Assembly (NCBI GenBank): GCA_002794035.1
Contig: PCXQ01000003.1
Location: 1 to 64,000 of the forward strand
Reading direction: 5' to 3'
From: Candidatus Yanofskybacteria bacterium CG10_big_fil_rev_8_21_14_0_10_36_16
Lineage (GTDB): Bacteria > Patescibacteria > Paceibacteria > 2-02-FULL-40-12 > IGHO2-01-FULL-4-A
DNA length: 64,000 nucleotides
Each line of letters begins with the position of its first letter. Positions within the stretch are counted from its first letter, which is position 1. The notes beneath the pieces were generated by a model that ran no database searches, was not told the DNA's origin, and saw only the letters and a program-made list of their open reading frames with translations. The position numbers and the translations under genes were made by a program. This document shows, piece by piece, positions 41,013 to 50,369 of this stretch.

Positions 41013-42614
41013 ATGCATAAAGCACATATTTTCTTTGCGTTTTTGTTGGCTTTTATGGGTGGGGTATTTGCCGGCTCATTTTTAGATGTTTCAAAAATTC
41101 TTGCATTATGGTTGATGTTGCCTGCGTCTATTGCTGTTTTAATTTTTTGGAAAAGGTCATGGCAAGTTGTGCTTGCCGGTTTGATGCTCATATTTTTTAT
41201 TGGCGGTGTATTAAGATTTGACAAAGTTTATTCCGAAAGAAGTTTATTGGTCAACTTTAGAGAAAATGTTCCTCTTGTCCAAGGTCGTGGATATGAAGAA
41301 GCACTTTTTCTTAGGGGGTATATTGATGGTGAAGTTAATGTAAAAGAAGACAAGCAAACTTTTGTTTTTAAAGTTAAACAAATTGAAGCTGGCGGTCGTC
41401 TTGCGCTAACTAACGAAAAAGTTTTAGTAACTACAAATTTATATCCCCAATATGAATATGGTCAAGGTTTGGAAATTTTAGGACCTCCTCCCAAAATACC
41501 AGAAAATTTTGATGGTTTTGATTATCGTTCCTATCTTAAAAAAGACGGGATTTTTACAGTTAGTTATTATCCCGAAATAAAACCTCTTGAGGTAATCTCG
41601 CCCTATGGGGAAACAGAGATATATAAAAATGAAAGTTTTGATTTAAAAAACAGCTTGTCTTTTTTGGAAAAAATAAAGCTATCTTTATTTGAAAAAATAT
41701 TTAAAGTTAAAAAATCATTTGAAGGCGCCATTGTCCGCTCAGTTGCAGAACCAAATGCTTCTTACATCGGAGGCATATTGCTTGGCAGTCGTTCTCAGAT
41801 TCCGAGCGATCTCGAGGACTCTTTTGCAAAAACAGGAACTACTCATATTTTGGCGATATCAGGATATAACATTACAATAATTGGTGCTGTGGTGGCAGGA
41901 TTTTTCATGCTTTTTATGCGAAGAAAAAAAGCTTTCTGGCTGACCGTTCTTGGTATAATCGGGTTTGTTGTATTAACTGGAGCGCAGGCATCAGTGGTTA
42001 GAGCAGCCATTATGGGTATTTTGATTTTACTTGCAAGATCTGCCGGCCGTTTTTATAGTGTTAAAAATTCAATTGCCTTTGCTGGTGCTGTTATGGTTTT
42101 TGTAAGCCCCATGGTTTTGAAGTTTGATGTGGGTTTCCAGCTTTCTTTTATGGCGACTTTGGGATTGGTTTATCTTGTTCCGATTCTTGAACCGTATTTT
42201 AAAAAAATACCTGGAAAGTATGCTTTAAGGGAAACAACTGTTATGACATTGTCAGCTCAGCTTATGGTTTTGCCACTTTTAATCTACTACTTCAAAAATA
42301 TTTCGCTTGTATCGTTGCCGGCCAATATTTTAATTTTGCCTCTTGTGCCACTTAACATGTTTCTCGGTTTTGTAACGGGTATTGCGGGAATGGCTTTGGA
42401 ACCTCTTGGTTATTTTGTGGGTACCTTTGCTTGGGGGTTGTCTTCTGTGATACTTGGCATTATACGTCTTTTTGCAAAATTAAATTTTGCTTCAATCCCA
42501 GCCACTCTTAATTGGGTCGGAGTTGCTGTTGGCTATGTGCTTATTGTTTGGTTTATGGTAAGCAAGCGAAGAGGCCGAAGTACGGATATTGAAATTGAAA
42601 AACACAGAGCTTAA
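41013..42614 (+). CDS. comEC: ComEC/Rec2-type DNA uptake channel
   Basis: 533 residues: N-terminal membrane helices, an outside DUF4131-like region (about 75-190), then the competence domain beginning GGILLGSRSQIPSDLEDSF and THILAISGYNITII with many membrane helices. ComEC moves single-stranded DNA into the cytoplasm. It lacks the C-terminal metallo-hydrolase domain, which is encoded separately at 43034. Confidence 0.94.
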   Translation: MHKAHIFFAFLLAFMGGVFAGSFLDVSKILALWLMLPASIAVLIFWKRSWQVVLAGLMLIFFIGGVLRFDKVYSERSLLVNFRENVPLVQGRGYEEALFLRGYIDGEVNVKEDKQTFVFKVKQIEAGGRLALTNEKVLVTTNLYPQYEYGQGLEILGPPPKIPENFDGFDYRSYLKKDGIFTVSYYPEIKPLEVISPYGETEIYKNESFDLKNSLSFLEKIKLSLFEKIFKVKKSFEGAIVRSVAEPNASYIGGILLGSRSQIPSDLEDSFAKTGTTHILAISGYNITIIGAVVAGFFMLFMRRKKAFWLTVLGIIGFVVLTGAQASVVRAAIMGILILLARSAGRFYSVKNSIAFAGAVMVFVSPMVLKFDVGFQLSFMATLGLVYLVPILEPYFKKIPGKYALRETTVMTLSAQLMVLPLLIYYFKNISLVSLPANILILPLVPLNMFLGFVTGIAGMALEPLGYFVGTFAWGLSSVILGIIRLFAKLNFASIPATLNWVGVAVGYVLIVWFMVSKRRGRSTDIEIEKHRA

Positions 42615-42747
42615 ATTAAAAATAATTTAAAAATTGAAATTTTAGTTTATTTTTGTTATAAAATATCAATGGTTTTGAGGTTGGTAAAACCAGTTTCAAA
42701 ATCAGAACAAATTTTTGTACTTTATAATTTACTAAATAGGAGGATAA

Positions 42748-42966
42748 GTGTTGCCTGTAGCCCCAAAATTGACTGTTGATCAAAAGATTAAAAAAATTCA
42801 AAAGTGGCAAAGCTGTACTTGGGTACATCATCTTACTTGTGGGAAGGACAGCAATCATGGTGATCTAACACCCAAAAAAGAAGGAGACAAAGTTGTCCTT
42901 TGTTGTCCCGATTGTGATTATGTTCAAAACAGTGTTCCCGATGTTGTTCTTGCTTCAACTCTCTAG
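42748..42966 (+). CDS. Small zinc-ribbon-like protein
   Basis: 72 residues from the GTG at 42748, set by TAGGAGG upstream. Seven residues can bind metal (C and H in CTWVHHLTCGKDSNHGD and CCPDCDYVQ), which looks like a zinc ribbon or treble clef. It has its own TATAAT (about 42722) and terminator, and lies between the two ComEC parts. Function unknown. Confidence 0.7.
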   Translation: MLPVAPKLTVDQKIKKIQKWQSCTWVHHLTCGKDSNHGDLTPKKEGDKVVLCCPDCDYVQNSVPDVVLASTL

Positions 42967-42979
42967 AAAATTTTTAATA

Positions 42980-43008
42980 AACCGAGCCAAGCTCGGTTTT
43001 GTTTTTGG
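42980..43008 (+). terminator. Terminator after the zinc-ribbon gene
   Basis: AACCGAGC-CAA-GCTCGGTT with Ts. Confidence 0.85.
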
Positions 43009-43033
43009 TTGAGTTTTGTGCTATCTAAAATTA

Positions 43034-43906
43034 ATGCCTCAAAAAATACACAATATGTATATTTGGATCTTAGTCATTACAGCCATTTTAACTGTCTTTT
43101 CTTTCTATGCTATATCTAAACTACCTGATGGCAAAACCCATGTCTGGTTTTTGGATGTGGGGCAGGGTGATGCGATATTTATCCAGACGCCAAAGGGCAA
43201 TCAAATTTTAGTTGATGGGGGGCCGGGGAGCAGTGTCATCCAAGAGCTAGGTGCTGTAATGCCTTTTTGGGACCATACTATTGATTTAGTGGTGATGACT
43301 CATCCTGACGCGGATCACATCAATGGTTTGTTGGATGTTTTGGGAAGATACCATGTCGCACAATCTATAGAGACGGGGATTGGGTGTGAGACGGATCAGT
43401 GTCAGTTTTGGGAAAAGCTAATTAAACAAGAAGATGCAATAAGACATTATGTTAGTCTTGGTTATAAAATTGAATCCTCTGATGGTGTTTCGTTTGATAT
43501 TTTGCATCCGTTTGAAAATCAAAATAATCAATCGGTAAGTAAAAAGAATAATTCCTCAGTTGTTTCTAAGATGGTTTATGGCGAGAATGAGCTTTTATTA
43601 ACCGGTGATATAGAAAAACAAGTTGAAAATAAATTGGCATTATCAGGCATTGATATTAAATCTGATTTACTAAAGGTGGCTCATCATGGTTCTAAAACAT
43701 CGACTACAGAGCAATTCGTTAAAACAATAAAACCTCAGCTAGCATTTATTAGTGTTGGTGCCGAAAATCGTTATGGCCACCCCACAGAGCAAACGCTTAA
43801 TACCCTTGAAAATCTTGGTGTAAAGTATTATCGTACAGATATAGATGGCAGAGTTGAGCTGGTTTTAAGCGAGGATAATTATATGATTAAGAAAACTGGC
43901 AAGTAG
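43034..43906 (+). CDS. Membrane-anchored ComEC-like metallo-beta-lactamase hydrolase
   Basis: About 290 residues. One N-terminal membrane segment, then an MBL fold: VWFLDVGQGDAIFIQTPKG, VVMTHPDADHINGLLDVL with the H-x-D-x-D-H motif, LLTGDIEKQ and KVAHHGSKTST. This is the domain normally fused to the C-terminus of ComEC, where it may degrade one DNA strand. The start is taken as ATG 43034. With comEC 1 kb upstream, this looks like a split ComEC. Confidence 0.93.
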   Translation: MPQKIHNMYIWILVITAILTVFSFYAISKLPDGKTHVWFLDVGQGDAIFIQTPKGNQILVDGGPGSSVIQELGAVMPFWDHTIDLVVMTHPDADHINGLLDVLGRYHVAQSIETGIGCETDQCQFWEKLIKQEDAIRHYVSLGYKIESSDGVSFDILHPFENQNNQSVSKKNNSSVVSKMVYGENELLLTGDIEKQVENKLALSGIDIKSDLLKVAHHGSKTSTTEQFVKTIKPQLAFISVGAENRYGHPTEQTLNTLENLGVKYYRTDIDGRVELVLSEDNYMIKKTGK

Positions 43907-44033
43907 TGATAGTTTTTATATAAAATTTTACAATTTTCAATCTTGTAATTTTTAGTAAATTTTCAATTTTTAAATTATTAAGCAACAGTCATTCAGTTTT
44001 TGTTTAAAAATTAAAAAATTAGAAATTAAGCGC

Positions 44034-44516
44034 ATGGCAAAATTTGATTTAAAAGAAAAAACTTTAGTGATTATGAAACCTGACGCTTTGCAGCGAAATC
44101 TTTTGGGTGAAATAATCGGACGTTTTGAACGCAAGGGGTTAAAAATTGTAGGAATGAAAATGGTTAAGCTTTCAGATGTATTATTAGACAAGCATTACGC
44201 TCACCACAAAGACAAGCCTTTCTTTGTTACGCTTAAAAGGTTTATGCAATCAGCCCCAGTAGTCATGATGGTACTTGAAGGAATTGAAGCAGTTAAGGTT
44301 GTTCGTTTGATCGTTGGACCCACGTCTGGCCGTGAAGCCGATGCTGGTTCAATTAGAGGTGATCTTGCTATTTCTTTTCAGACGAATATAGTACATGCAT
44401 CCGATTCGATTTCTACAGCCAAACAGGAAGTAAAAAGATTTTTCAAACCTAGTGAAATTTTTGATTATAAAAAAATGGATTTTGAATTTGTTTATGGTGA
44501 GGAGGAACGAGTGTGA
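44034..44516 (+). CDS. ndk: Nucleoside diphosphate kinase
   Basis: 160 residues, longer than the usual 140. ETLVIMKPDALQRN-type start, GLKIVGMKMV, and the catalytic His in QTNIVHASDS within GSIRGDLAISFQ. It balances NTP/dNTP pools. An extra C-terminal segment follows the His motif. The stop overlaps the next start by 4 nt (GTGA), coupling it to the MazG-like gene. Confidence 0.94.
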   Translation: MAKFDLKEKTLVIMKPDALQRNLLGEIIGRFERKGLKIVGMKMVKLSDVLLDKHYAHHKDKPFFVTLKRFMQSAPVVMMVLEGIEAVKVVRLIVGPTSGREADAGSIRGDLAISFQTNIVHASDSISTAKQEVKRFFKPSEIFDYKKMDFEFVYGEEERV

Positions 44517-44839
44517 GAAAACTACCAAAACTAGTTAGAGATAAAATTAAAGACATTGCTCACGAAAGATTCAGTAGGGATTTTAAATGGCACCATGCTA
44601 CAAGGCCCGAAGAGTACTGGTTGTTATTGGTTAATAAACTGGCAGAGGAAGCAAATGAGGTGAAGTATGCTTTAAGCAAGGATGAGATGCAGGAAGAACT
44701 GGCAGATTTACAAGAGGTAATAGATGCGATAATTGATTTTAAAAAATTAAGCCGTAGACAAATAAACAAAATTAAAAGAAACAAGAAGAGGCATAAGGGG
44801 GGCTTTAAAGAAGGCATTGTGTGGGATAACCCATCTTAG
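44513..44839 (+). CDS. MazG-like/PRA-PH family nucleotide pyrophosphohydrolase
   Basis: 108 residues from a GTG. KLVRDKIKDIA near the start and KLAEEANEVKYALS then EELADLQEVIDAI match the alpha-NTP-PPase pattern (E-x2-E...E-x2-D). It has a basic Lys/Arg-rich C-terminus. Overlapping ndk, it may cleanse or limit nucleotide pools, which is inferred. The substrate is unknown. Confidence 0.8.
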   Translation: MRKLPKLVRDKIKDIAHERFSRDFKWHHATRPEEYWLLLVNKLAEEANEVKYALSKDEMQEELADLQEVIDAIIDFKKLSRRQINKIKRNKKRHKGGFKEGIVWDNPS

Positions 44840-44868
44840 GTCCGAGCAATCAAGCTCGGCCTTTTTTT
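44840..44868 (+). terminator. Terminator after the ndk operon
   Basis: CCGAGC/GCTCGG and seven Ts. Confidence 0.85.
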
Positions 44869-44885
44869 AACGATAAATGAATTTA

Positions 44886-44914
44886 TTGACTAATTAAATA
44901 TTTTAAATTATAAC
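44886..44914 (+). promoter_or_regulatory. Consensus sigma70 promoter
   Basis: TTGACT, exactly 17 bp, TATAAC, in front of the small membrane protein gene. Confidence 0.75.
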
Positions 44915-44956
44915 AATGATTGTTATTTTTGCAGCTTTAAAAACAGGGGGTTGAGA

Positions 44957-45163
44957 ATGCTTCGTAAGATTTTTCTTTATACAGCAGGATGTTTGATAGT
45001 TTTTTGTTTAATCGTTATTGGTTGGGGGCTTTTTTCAAATGAAACTCAAGATGCTATCATGTTGTTTTGTTTGATAGTTGCAGGAGCTTTTATATCTGCG
45101 GAGTTGTGCTTTCCTGCTTTTCGACTTAGAAAGAGTAAGTCTAAAATGTGGGATAAGCCATAA
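44957..45163 (+). CDS. Small two-helix membrane protein
   Basis: 68 residues from ATG 44957 (GGGGGTTGAG upstream). Two membrane helices (about 6-24 and 32-55) with a basic cytoplasmic end. Not recognised. Its own promoter and terminator make it a single-gene unit before secD. Confidence 0.7.
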   Translation: MLRKIFLYTAGCLIVFCLIVIGWGLFSNETQDAIMLFCLIVAGAFISAELCFPAFRLRKSKSKMWDKP

Positions 45164-45174
45164 AATAATTATTT

Positions 45175-45206
45175 GCTGAGCTTGTTGTGCTCGGCTTTTA
45201 TTTTTA
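45175..45206 (+). terminator. Terminator before secD
   Basis: GCTGAGC/GCTCGGC hairpin with a T-rich tail. Confidence 0.75.
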
Positions 45207-45240
45207 AGAGTTTTGTGTTATCAATTGTATATAAAAGTAA

Positions 45241-46632
45241 ATGTCTCAAAAACAAATTATAAAACCAATTGTTTTAATATTGTTAGCACTAGTGCTTGGC
45301 GCTTTTGTTTATCCTGGACCTGTGAAATCAAAACTGAATTGGTGGCCTAATTTGCCTTTCCGTTTGGGACTTGATTTAGTCGGCGGAACTCATCTTGTTT
45401 ATGAAGCTGATCTTAGAGAGGTCGTTGGTGACAAAACAGAATCAATGGAGGGTATTCGAGATGTAATTGAAAGGCGGGTTAATGTATTTGGCGTATCTGA
45501 ACCAATAGTTCAAGTTGAAGGTGAAAACAGGTTGGTGGTTGAATTGGCAGGTGTTAGTGATGTAAGTGAAGCTATAAAATTAATAGGCGAGACTCCCTTT
45601 TTGGAATTTAAGGAAGAACTTTCAATAGCCGAAGGAGAAAACATTTTATCTCAACTCGGGTCCATTGAAGGACTTGATCAGAGTTTATTGACTCAGGATA
45701 TTGTTTGTGGGGCTACTGATCTGTCTTTGCTTTCTTTTATTATTTTAGAAAAAGGAGTTGACCCTTGTTACAAAACCACTGAGCTTACCGGCAGATATTT
45801 GGATGATGCAAGCGTTGTTTTTGACCAGTCAGGTCTTTCCGGTGTTGGACCTCAGGTATCTTTGACTTTTGATAAAGCAGGAGGTGGCTTATTTGCAGAG
45901 CTAACTAGGGGTAATGTGGGAAGAAGGATTGCTATTTATCTTGATGGACTGCCTATTAGTGCGCCAGTGGTTCAGGATGAGATTGAAGACGGTCGTGCTG
46001 TGATTAGTGGTAATTTTACGCCTGATGAAGCTAAGCAATTGGGGCTGAGACTTAATTCTGGTGCATTGCCTGTTCCTATTGAATTAATTTCACAACAAAC
46101 GATCGGTGCATCTCTGGGTCGTGAATCGTTGAATAAAAGTTTGAAAGCAGGACTTTATGGTTTGGTGTTGGTGGCAATATTTATGATTTTGTTTTATCGG
46201 TTGCCCGGGGTAACAGCTGTTGTTGCACTCGTTATCTATTTGATAGTGACTTTGGCCATTTATAAGACTATCCCTGTTACTTTAACTTTGGCTGGTATTG
46301 CCGGATTCATACTGTCTTTAGGAATTGCTGTTGATGCTAATATTTTAATTTTTGCAAGAATGCGAGAAGAACTAGCTGAAGGCAAGAGCCTCCAGTATTC
46401 GGTAAGTGAAGGATTCCACAGGGCTTGGAGTTCAATTAGAGATAGCCATGTTACAACAATTCTTGGTGCATTGATATTGTATGGTTTTACCACCTCATTT
46501 ATAAAGGGGTTTGCCTTAACTTTGGCCATTGGTGTATTTATGAGTTTGTTTACAGCCACAATGGTAACTAGGGCATTTTTAGAATTATTTGTTAATAAAA
46601 AATTTGAAAACTGGAAATGGTTATTCAAATAA
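45241..46632 (+). CDS. secD: Protein translocase subunit SecD
   Basis: 463 residues. One N-terminal helix and signature FRLGLDLVGGTHLVYEADL, the P1 region (GRYLDDASVVFD, GNVGRRIAIYLDGLPIS, AVISGNFTPDEAKQLGLRLNSGALPVPI), and five further helices with SLGIAVDANILIFARMREEL. SecD and SecF use the proton gradient to help release exported proteins from SecYEG. secF follows. Confidence 0.97.
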   Translation: MSQKQIIKPIVLILLALVLGAFVYPGPVKSKLNWWPNLPFRLGLDLVGGTHLVYEADLREVVGDKTESMEGIRDVIERRVNVFGVSEPIVQVEGENRLVVELAGVSDVSEAIKLIGETPFLEFKEELSIAEGENILSQLGSIEGLDQSLLTQDIVCGATDLSLLSFIILEKGVDPCYKTTELTGRYLDDASVVFDQSGLSGVGPQVSLTFDKAGGGLFAELTRGNVGRRIAIYLDGLPISAPVVQDEIEDGRAVISGNFTPDEAKQLGLRLNSGALPVPIELISQQTIGASLGRESLNKSLKAGLYGLVLVAIFMILFYRLPGVTAVVALVIYLIVTLAIYKTIPVTLTLAGIAGFILSLGIAVDANILIFARMREELAEGKSLQYSVSEGFHRAWSSIRDSHVTTILGALILYGFTTSFIKGFALTLAIGVFMSLFTATMVTRAFLELFVNKKFENWKWLFK

Positions 46633-46648
46633 ATCCAAAACGATAGTT

Positions 46649-47530
46649 ATGAAACATATCTATAAAACAATGTTTTCTATATCAGTCCTGCTAGTTGTCT
46701 CGTCTGTCGTGGCAATTTTAGTGTGGGGTCTGCCACTAGGTGCTGATTTTAGGGGAGGCAGTGTTTTGGAAGTTGGTTTTTTACAGGAGAGGCCATCTAT
46801 AAATGAAATTAAAGAATCTTTCTCTCGAGTTGAAGAATCAGGCGAACCTAATATTAGTTATATTGATGATAATGGAGTCATAATTCGACTCGCTTCCATT
46901 GATGAGGAAAAACACCAGGAAGTATTGAGTGTTTTATCATATAATTTTGGTGAAATAACTGAAAGGCGATTTGATTCCATAGGCCCTGTTATTGGCGAGG
47001 AACTTAAAAGCAAAAGCATTACGGCCATAATATTAGTTTTGGTCTCTATTATAATTTATATCGCACTAGTGTTTCGACGTTTATCTAACGTGTTATCTCC
47101 TTGGGTAATGGGATTTTCAGCAATTATTGCACTAGCTCACGATATCATTGTTCCAATTGGTGTATTTGCTGTTTTTGGCCGTTATTTTGGTTTTGAAATA
47201 AGTGCCATATTTGTGGCAGCTTTACTGACAATTCTTGGTTACTCTGTTTCAGACACTGTTGTAGTTTTTGATCGTGTTAGAGAAAATATTTTGCGTTTTG
47301 GATCTGGGGGTGGTTTTGCTCAAACTGTTCACAAGAGTGTTATACAAACTTTGAGTCGTTCAATAAATACAACTGTATCAACGGTGCTTGCTCTTGTCGC
47401 AATTTACTTTTTTGGGGGCCAGTCTCTTCAGTGGTTTTCCTTAGCATTAATAATAGGAATAGTCGCTGGGTCTTATTCGTCTATATTTGTTGCTTCACCG
47501 CTTTTAGTCTGGTTGAGTAGAAAAAAATAA
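46649..47530 (+). CDS. secF: Protein translocase subunit SecF
   Basis: 293 residues from ATG 46649, 16 bp after secD; an upstream in-frame start overlapping secD is unlikely. GLPLGADFRGGSVLEVGF start, ALAHDIIVPIGVFAVF, GYSVSDTVVVFDRVRENI and six membrane helices are the SecF signature. Confidence 0.97.
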   Translation: MKHIYKTMFSISVLLVVSSVVAILVWGLPLGADFRGGSVLEVGFLQERPSINEIKESFSRVEESGEPNISYIDDNGVIIRLASIDEEKHQEVLSVLSYNFGEITERRFDSIGPVIGEELKSKSITAIILVLVSIIIYIALVFRRLSNVLSPWVMGFSAIIALAHDIIVPIGVFAVFGRYFGFEISAIFVAALLTILGYSVSDTVVVFDRVRENILRFGSGGGFAQTVHKSVIQTLSRSINTTVSTVLALVAIYFFGGQSLQWFSLALIIGIVAGSYSSIFVASPLLVWLSRKK

Positions 47531-47832
47531 ACCTAGAATAAATATTTGTACATTTAAAAAACAGCTTTATCTTATTGATTTGGTTGTTTTTTTGTTTTGC
47601 ATGCATTGATTTTTGCTGAGTTAAGCAGGAATGCTATGGGGGTCAATGATTGGGGGTATTTACAAGTTATCCACTTCATGCCCTCTTCATTTATTGACTT
47701 ATTTTTACTGTTGTGCTATGCTTGTAAAGTTATAGACAACACAGTATTTATTATTTTTGGCAGTTTTATTGCCACGTTGTATCCTAAAAAATACAGCCAT
47801 AATTAAGTCCGGAGGGGCTAAAAAATAGACAA
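47531..47832 (+). other. secF to sigma4/HARE gene gap
   Basis: The only recognisable signal in this 302-bp gap is a promoter at 47694-47722. A short open frame (47597-47806) covers that promoter and shows no coding features. Confidence 0.5.
47694..47722 (+). promoter_or_regulatory. Promoter of the sigma4/HARE gene
   Basis: TTGACT, 17 bp, TATGCT, with a 110-nt leader and CGGAGGGG before the gene. Confidence 0.65.
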
Positions 47833-48882
47833 ATGTCTACGTTAAATAACAATATAAAAGGGGTCGTTTTAAAAGTTTTAAAAGTTTTAAACACAAGAAA
47901 TCGGGATATAATATCTCGTCGTTTTGGTTTGAAAGACGGTAAAAGAGAAACCCTAGAGTCAATAGGCCAGAGTTATGGTATTACTCGTGAAAGAGTAAGA
48001 CAGATAGAGAATGCATCCATGAAGCAGATAAAGGGCAATTTGGAGGCTGGCCTTGCTTCTTTAGTTGAACCTTATGTTAATTTGGCCGGATCAATATTAG
48101 AGGAACATGGTGGTGTAATGAGAGAAGAAGATTTGTTCCAGAGATTTTCTGGTTTAGGAGGAAATACCCCCGTTAATGCCGCTTTGGTATTTTTCCTTGA
48201 TTTAAATAGTGATTTTGTTAGAGAGGCTGATGATGAAGGATATCATCAATTTTGGTCTTTAAATGAAGCTCAGTCCAACTCCGTAAAGAAAGCTCTTGGT
48301 TCTTTTGCCAAGGCCTTTTCTAAAAAAGGTGTTATTACAGAAAGTGAAGTTGTTAATTTTTATAACAAAAACGTTGCTGCAAAAGATACAGCCCCTAAAT
48401 TTGTGGCATCTCTTCTTTCAATATCAAAACAAATAGGCAGAAATTCATTTGGTCAGGTTGGTTTAACTTCTTGGCCCGAAATAAAACCTCGTGGAGTTCG
48501 AGACATGGCTTACTTGGTTCTTAAGAGAGACAATAAGCCAAGACATTTCCGTGAAATTGCCGAATTGATCAATGATCAGCCTGGATGGGATAAGAAAGCA
48601 AATGTTCAAACAGTTCACAATGAACTTATAAAGGACAAGAGATTTGTTCTTGTTGGTAGAGGGCTTTACGCTCTTAAAGAATGGGGATTTAAAGCCGGTA
48701 CTGTTAAGGATGTAATTAAAGATATTATAAAATCATCTTCAAACCCTCTTAGCAAAAATGAAATTGTAAACCAAGTTTTATCTCACAGAATGGTTAAAGA
48801 AAATACTGTTATGCTAAGTTTACAAGATCAAAAAAGTTTTACAAAAAATAACGACGGAACATATTCTCTTCGAGAGGCATAA
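47833..48882 (+). CDS. Sigma region 4 HTH plus HARE-HTH protein
   Basis: 349 residues. The N-terminal part (about 15-70) is a sigma70 region 4: NTRNRDIISRRFGLKDG, ETLESIGQSYGITRERVRQI and EN. No region 2 or 3 exists. The C-terminal part (about 218-285) is a HARE-HTH domain as in the RNA polymerase delta subunit (DMAYLVLKRDNKPRHFREIA, LIKDKRFVLVGRGLYAL), followed by another winged-helix-like segment. It may be a transcription modulator binding -35 elements or RNA polymerase; that is inferred. It is common in CPR and has its own promoter. Confidence 0.85.
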   Translation: MSTLNNNIKGVVLKVLKVLNTRNRDIISRRFGLKDGKRETLESIGQSYGITRERVRQIENASMKQIKGNLEAGLASLVEPYVNLAGSILEEHGGVMREEDLFQRFSGLGGNTPVNAALVFFLDLNSDFVREADDEGYHQFWSLNEAQSNSVKKALGSFAKAFSKKGVITESEVVNFYNKNVAAKDTAPKFVASLLSISKQIGRNSFGQVGLTSWPEIKPRGVRDMAYLVLKRDNKPRHFREIAELINDQPGWDKKANVQTVHNELIKDKRFVLVGRGLYALKEWGFKAGTVKDVIKDIIKSSSNPLSKNEIVNQVLSHRMVKENTVMLSLQDQKSFTKNNDGTYSLREA

Positions 48883-48999
48883 CTTTTCTAGAAATTCCAA
48901 GCTCCAAGAATCAGGTTACAAACAATATAATAATTCCAATGTTGAAAATTCAAAACATTGACTACTTTTTTACAAATTGAATTTAAGCATTGGAATTTG

Positions 49000-49027
49000 T
49001 TTGTGATTTGTGATTTGTGATTTGTGA
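49000..49027 (+). repeat. Four tandem TTTGTGA units containing a GTG start
   Basis: Perfect 7-bp units at 49000-49006, 49007-49013, 49014-49020 and 49021-49027. The GTG of the next gene (49024) is in the last unit, so slippage would change its leader. Confidence 0.7.
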
Positions 49028-50352
49028 TCGCAACTTTGTTAGAAGTTGTTATTGGTCCACTAAAAACTGCATTTTTTTATATTAAAGATTACTGGTGGAC
49101 AGTAACTCCGTTTTTATTTGGCTTTGGATCTTATTGGGCTTGGTTAAATTATAAAAAACAGGAGTATATATTATCGCTAGAGTGGGTTTTGCTTGAGATT
49201 AAGCCCCCTGCAGATGTAGAAAAAAGTCCCAAAATGGCAGAAAGCATCTTCGCCGGACTTCATTCTGCATATATAAGTTCTACAACTTGGAAAGGTAAGT
49301 TTTTTAGAGGCGAGGTTCAAAACTGGTTTTCTTTTGAGATAGCTGGGAATGGCGGTGAGATGAAGTTTTATGTAAAAACTCTTAAAGATTTTCACGGTTT
49401 AGTTGAGAATCAAATATTTGCTCAATATCCCGAAGCTGAAATAGTAGAGGTTTCTGATTATGCAGAGACATTGCCTATGTATTTGCCAGATGATGATTAT
49501 GATTTATTTGGTATGGAGCTTCTTTTTGCGAAACCTAATCCAATACCCATAAAAACATACCCGGATTTTGAAGAAATGTCAGGAGGTAAGGAGTCGGAAA
49601 GCAAACGAACAGATCCCCTTGCATCTTTGGCTGAACAAATAAGTACTTTAGAACCTAATGAGCATATTTGGGTGCAGTACTTAATAAGAGGAACAGGAGG
49701 TGGTTGGATTGGTGAAGGTAAGCAGGAGGCTGATAAGTTATTAGGAAAAGAAGTTAAAGCTCAGCCTGATTTTGTTACAAAATTAGCTAATGTGGTATTA
49801 GATTTCATGATTGCCGTGGTAGATTTTATTACTGGCACTGAAGGAGGACGTCAAGAAAGAGAGGAAGGCGACAACAAAAAAGAAAAAACCCCAATGATGT
49901 TAACTGGAGGAGAAAGAGCAATACTTGAAGCTATAGATAAAAAAACCGCAAAACTTGGTTTTAAGTCTAGTGTTAGATTTGTTTATATTGGACCAAAGGA
50001 CAATTTTCATCGCTCTCATATTTCTGGTACCGTGGGATATTTTAAACAGTTTTATTCTTCTAATTTAAATAGTTTTAGACCAAATTCAAAAACCATGACA
50101 TATTCAAGTGGATGGATGCCTTGGTTGTTTCCTTCCGATAAAGGCTGGAGAGCAGACTCTATAACTTATTGGCGTAAAAGAAGATTTTATCAGGATATGC
50201 AAAAAAGGACTTTTCCTCCTCAATGGATTATACTTAATACTGAGGAGCTTGCGACATTGTGGCACTTGCCGGGCAAGGGTGTTAAAGCGCCTATGTTCCC
50301 AAGAGTTGAAGCAAAGAAATCACAGCCGCCAGCAGGTTTGCCCATTAAATAA
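49024..50352 (+). CDS. Membrane-anchored partner of the VirD4-like ATPase
   Basis: 442 residues from a GTG. One or two N-terminal membrane helices (about 24-44), then a large cytoplasmic alpha/beta domain. There is a region beginning GGWIGEGKQEADKLLGKE, an amphipathic hydrophobic stretch, and an FRPNSKTMTYSSGWMPWLFPSDKG segment near the end. Not named, but proteins of this type precede VirD4-like ATPases in many CPR genomes. The 17-bp gap to the ATPase gene supports a complex. Confidence 0.75.
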   Translation: MIATLLEVVIGPLKTAFFYIKDYWWTVTPFLFGFGSYWAWLNYKKQEYILSLEWVLLEIKPPADVEKSPKMAESIFAGLHSAYISSTTWKGKFFRGEVQNWFSFEIAGNGGEMKFYVKTLKDFHGLVENQIFAQYPEAEIVEVSDYAETLPMYLPDDDYDLFGMELLFAKPNPIPIKTYPDFEEMSGGKESESKRTDPLASLAEQISTLEPNEHIWVQYLIRGTGGGWIGEGKQEADKLLGKEVKAQPDFVTKLANVVLDFMIAVVDFITGTEGGRQEREEGDNKKEKTPMMLTGGERAILEAIDKKTAKLGFKSSVRFVYIGPKDNFHRSHISGTVGYFKQFYSSNLNSFRPNSKTMTYSSGWMPWLFPSDKGWRADSITYWRKRRFYQDMQKRTFPPQWIILNTEELATLWHLPGKGVKAPMFPRVEAKKSQPPAGLPIK

Positions 50353-50369
50353 TTTTAAAATAATCCTAA

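Noticed and set aside
47597..47806. 69-codon frame before the sigma4/HARE gene
   Set aside because: It overlaps the promoter of that gene and looks like random hydrophobic coding.
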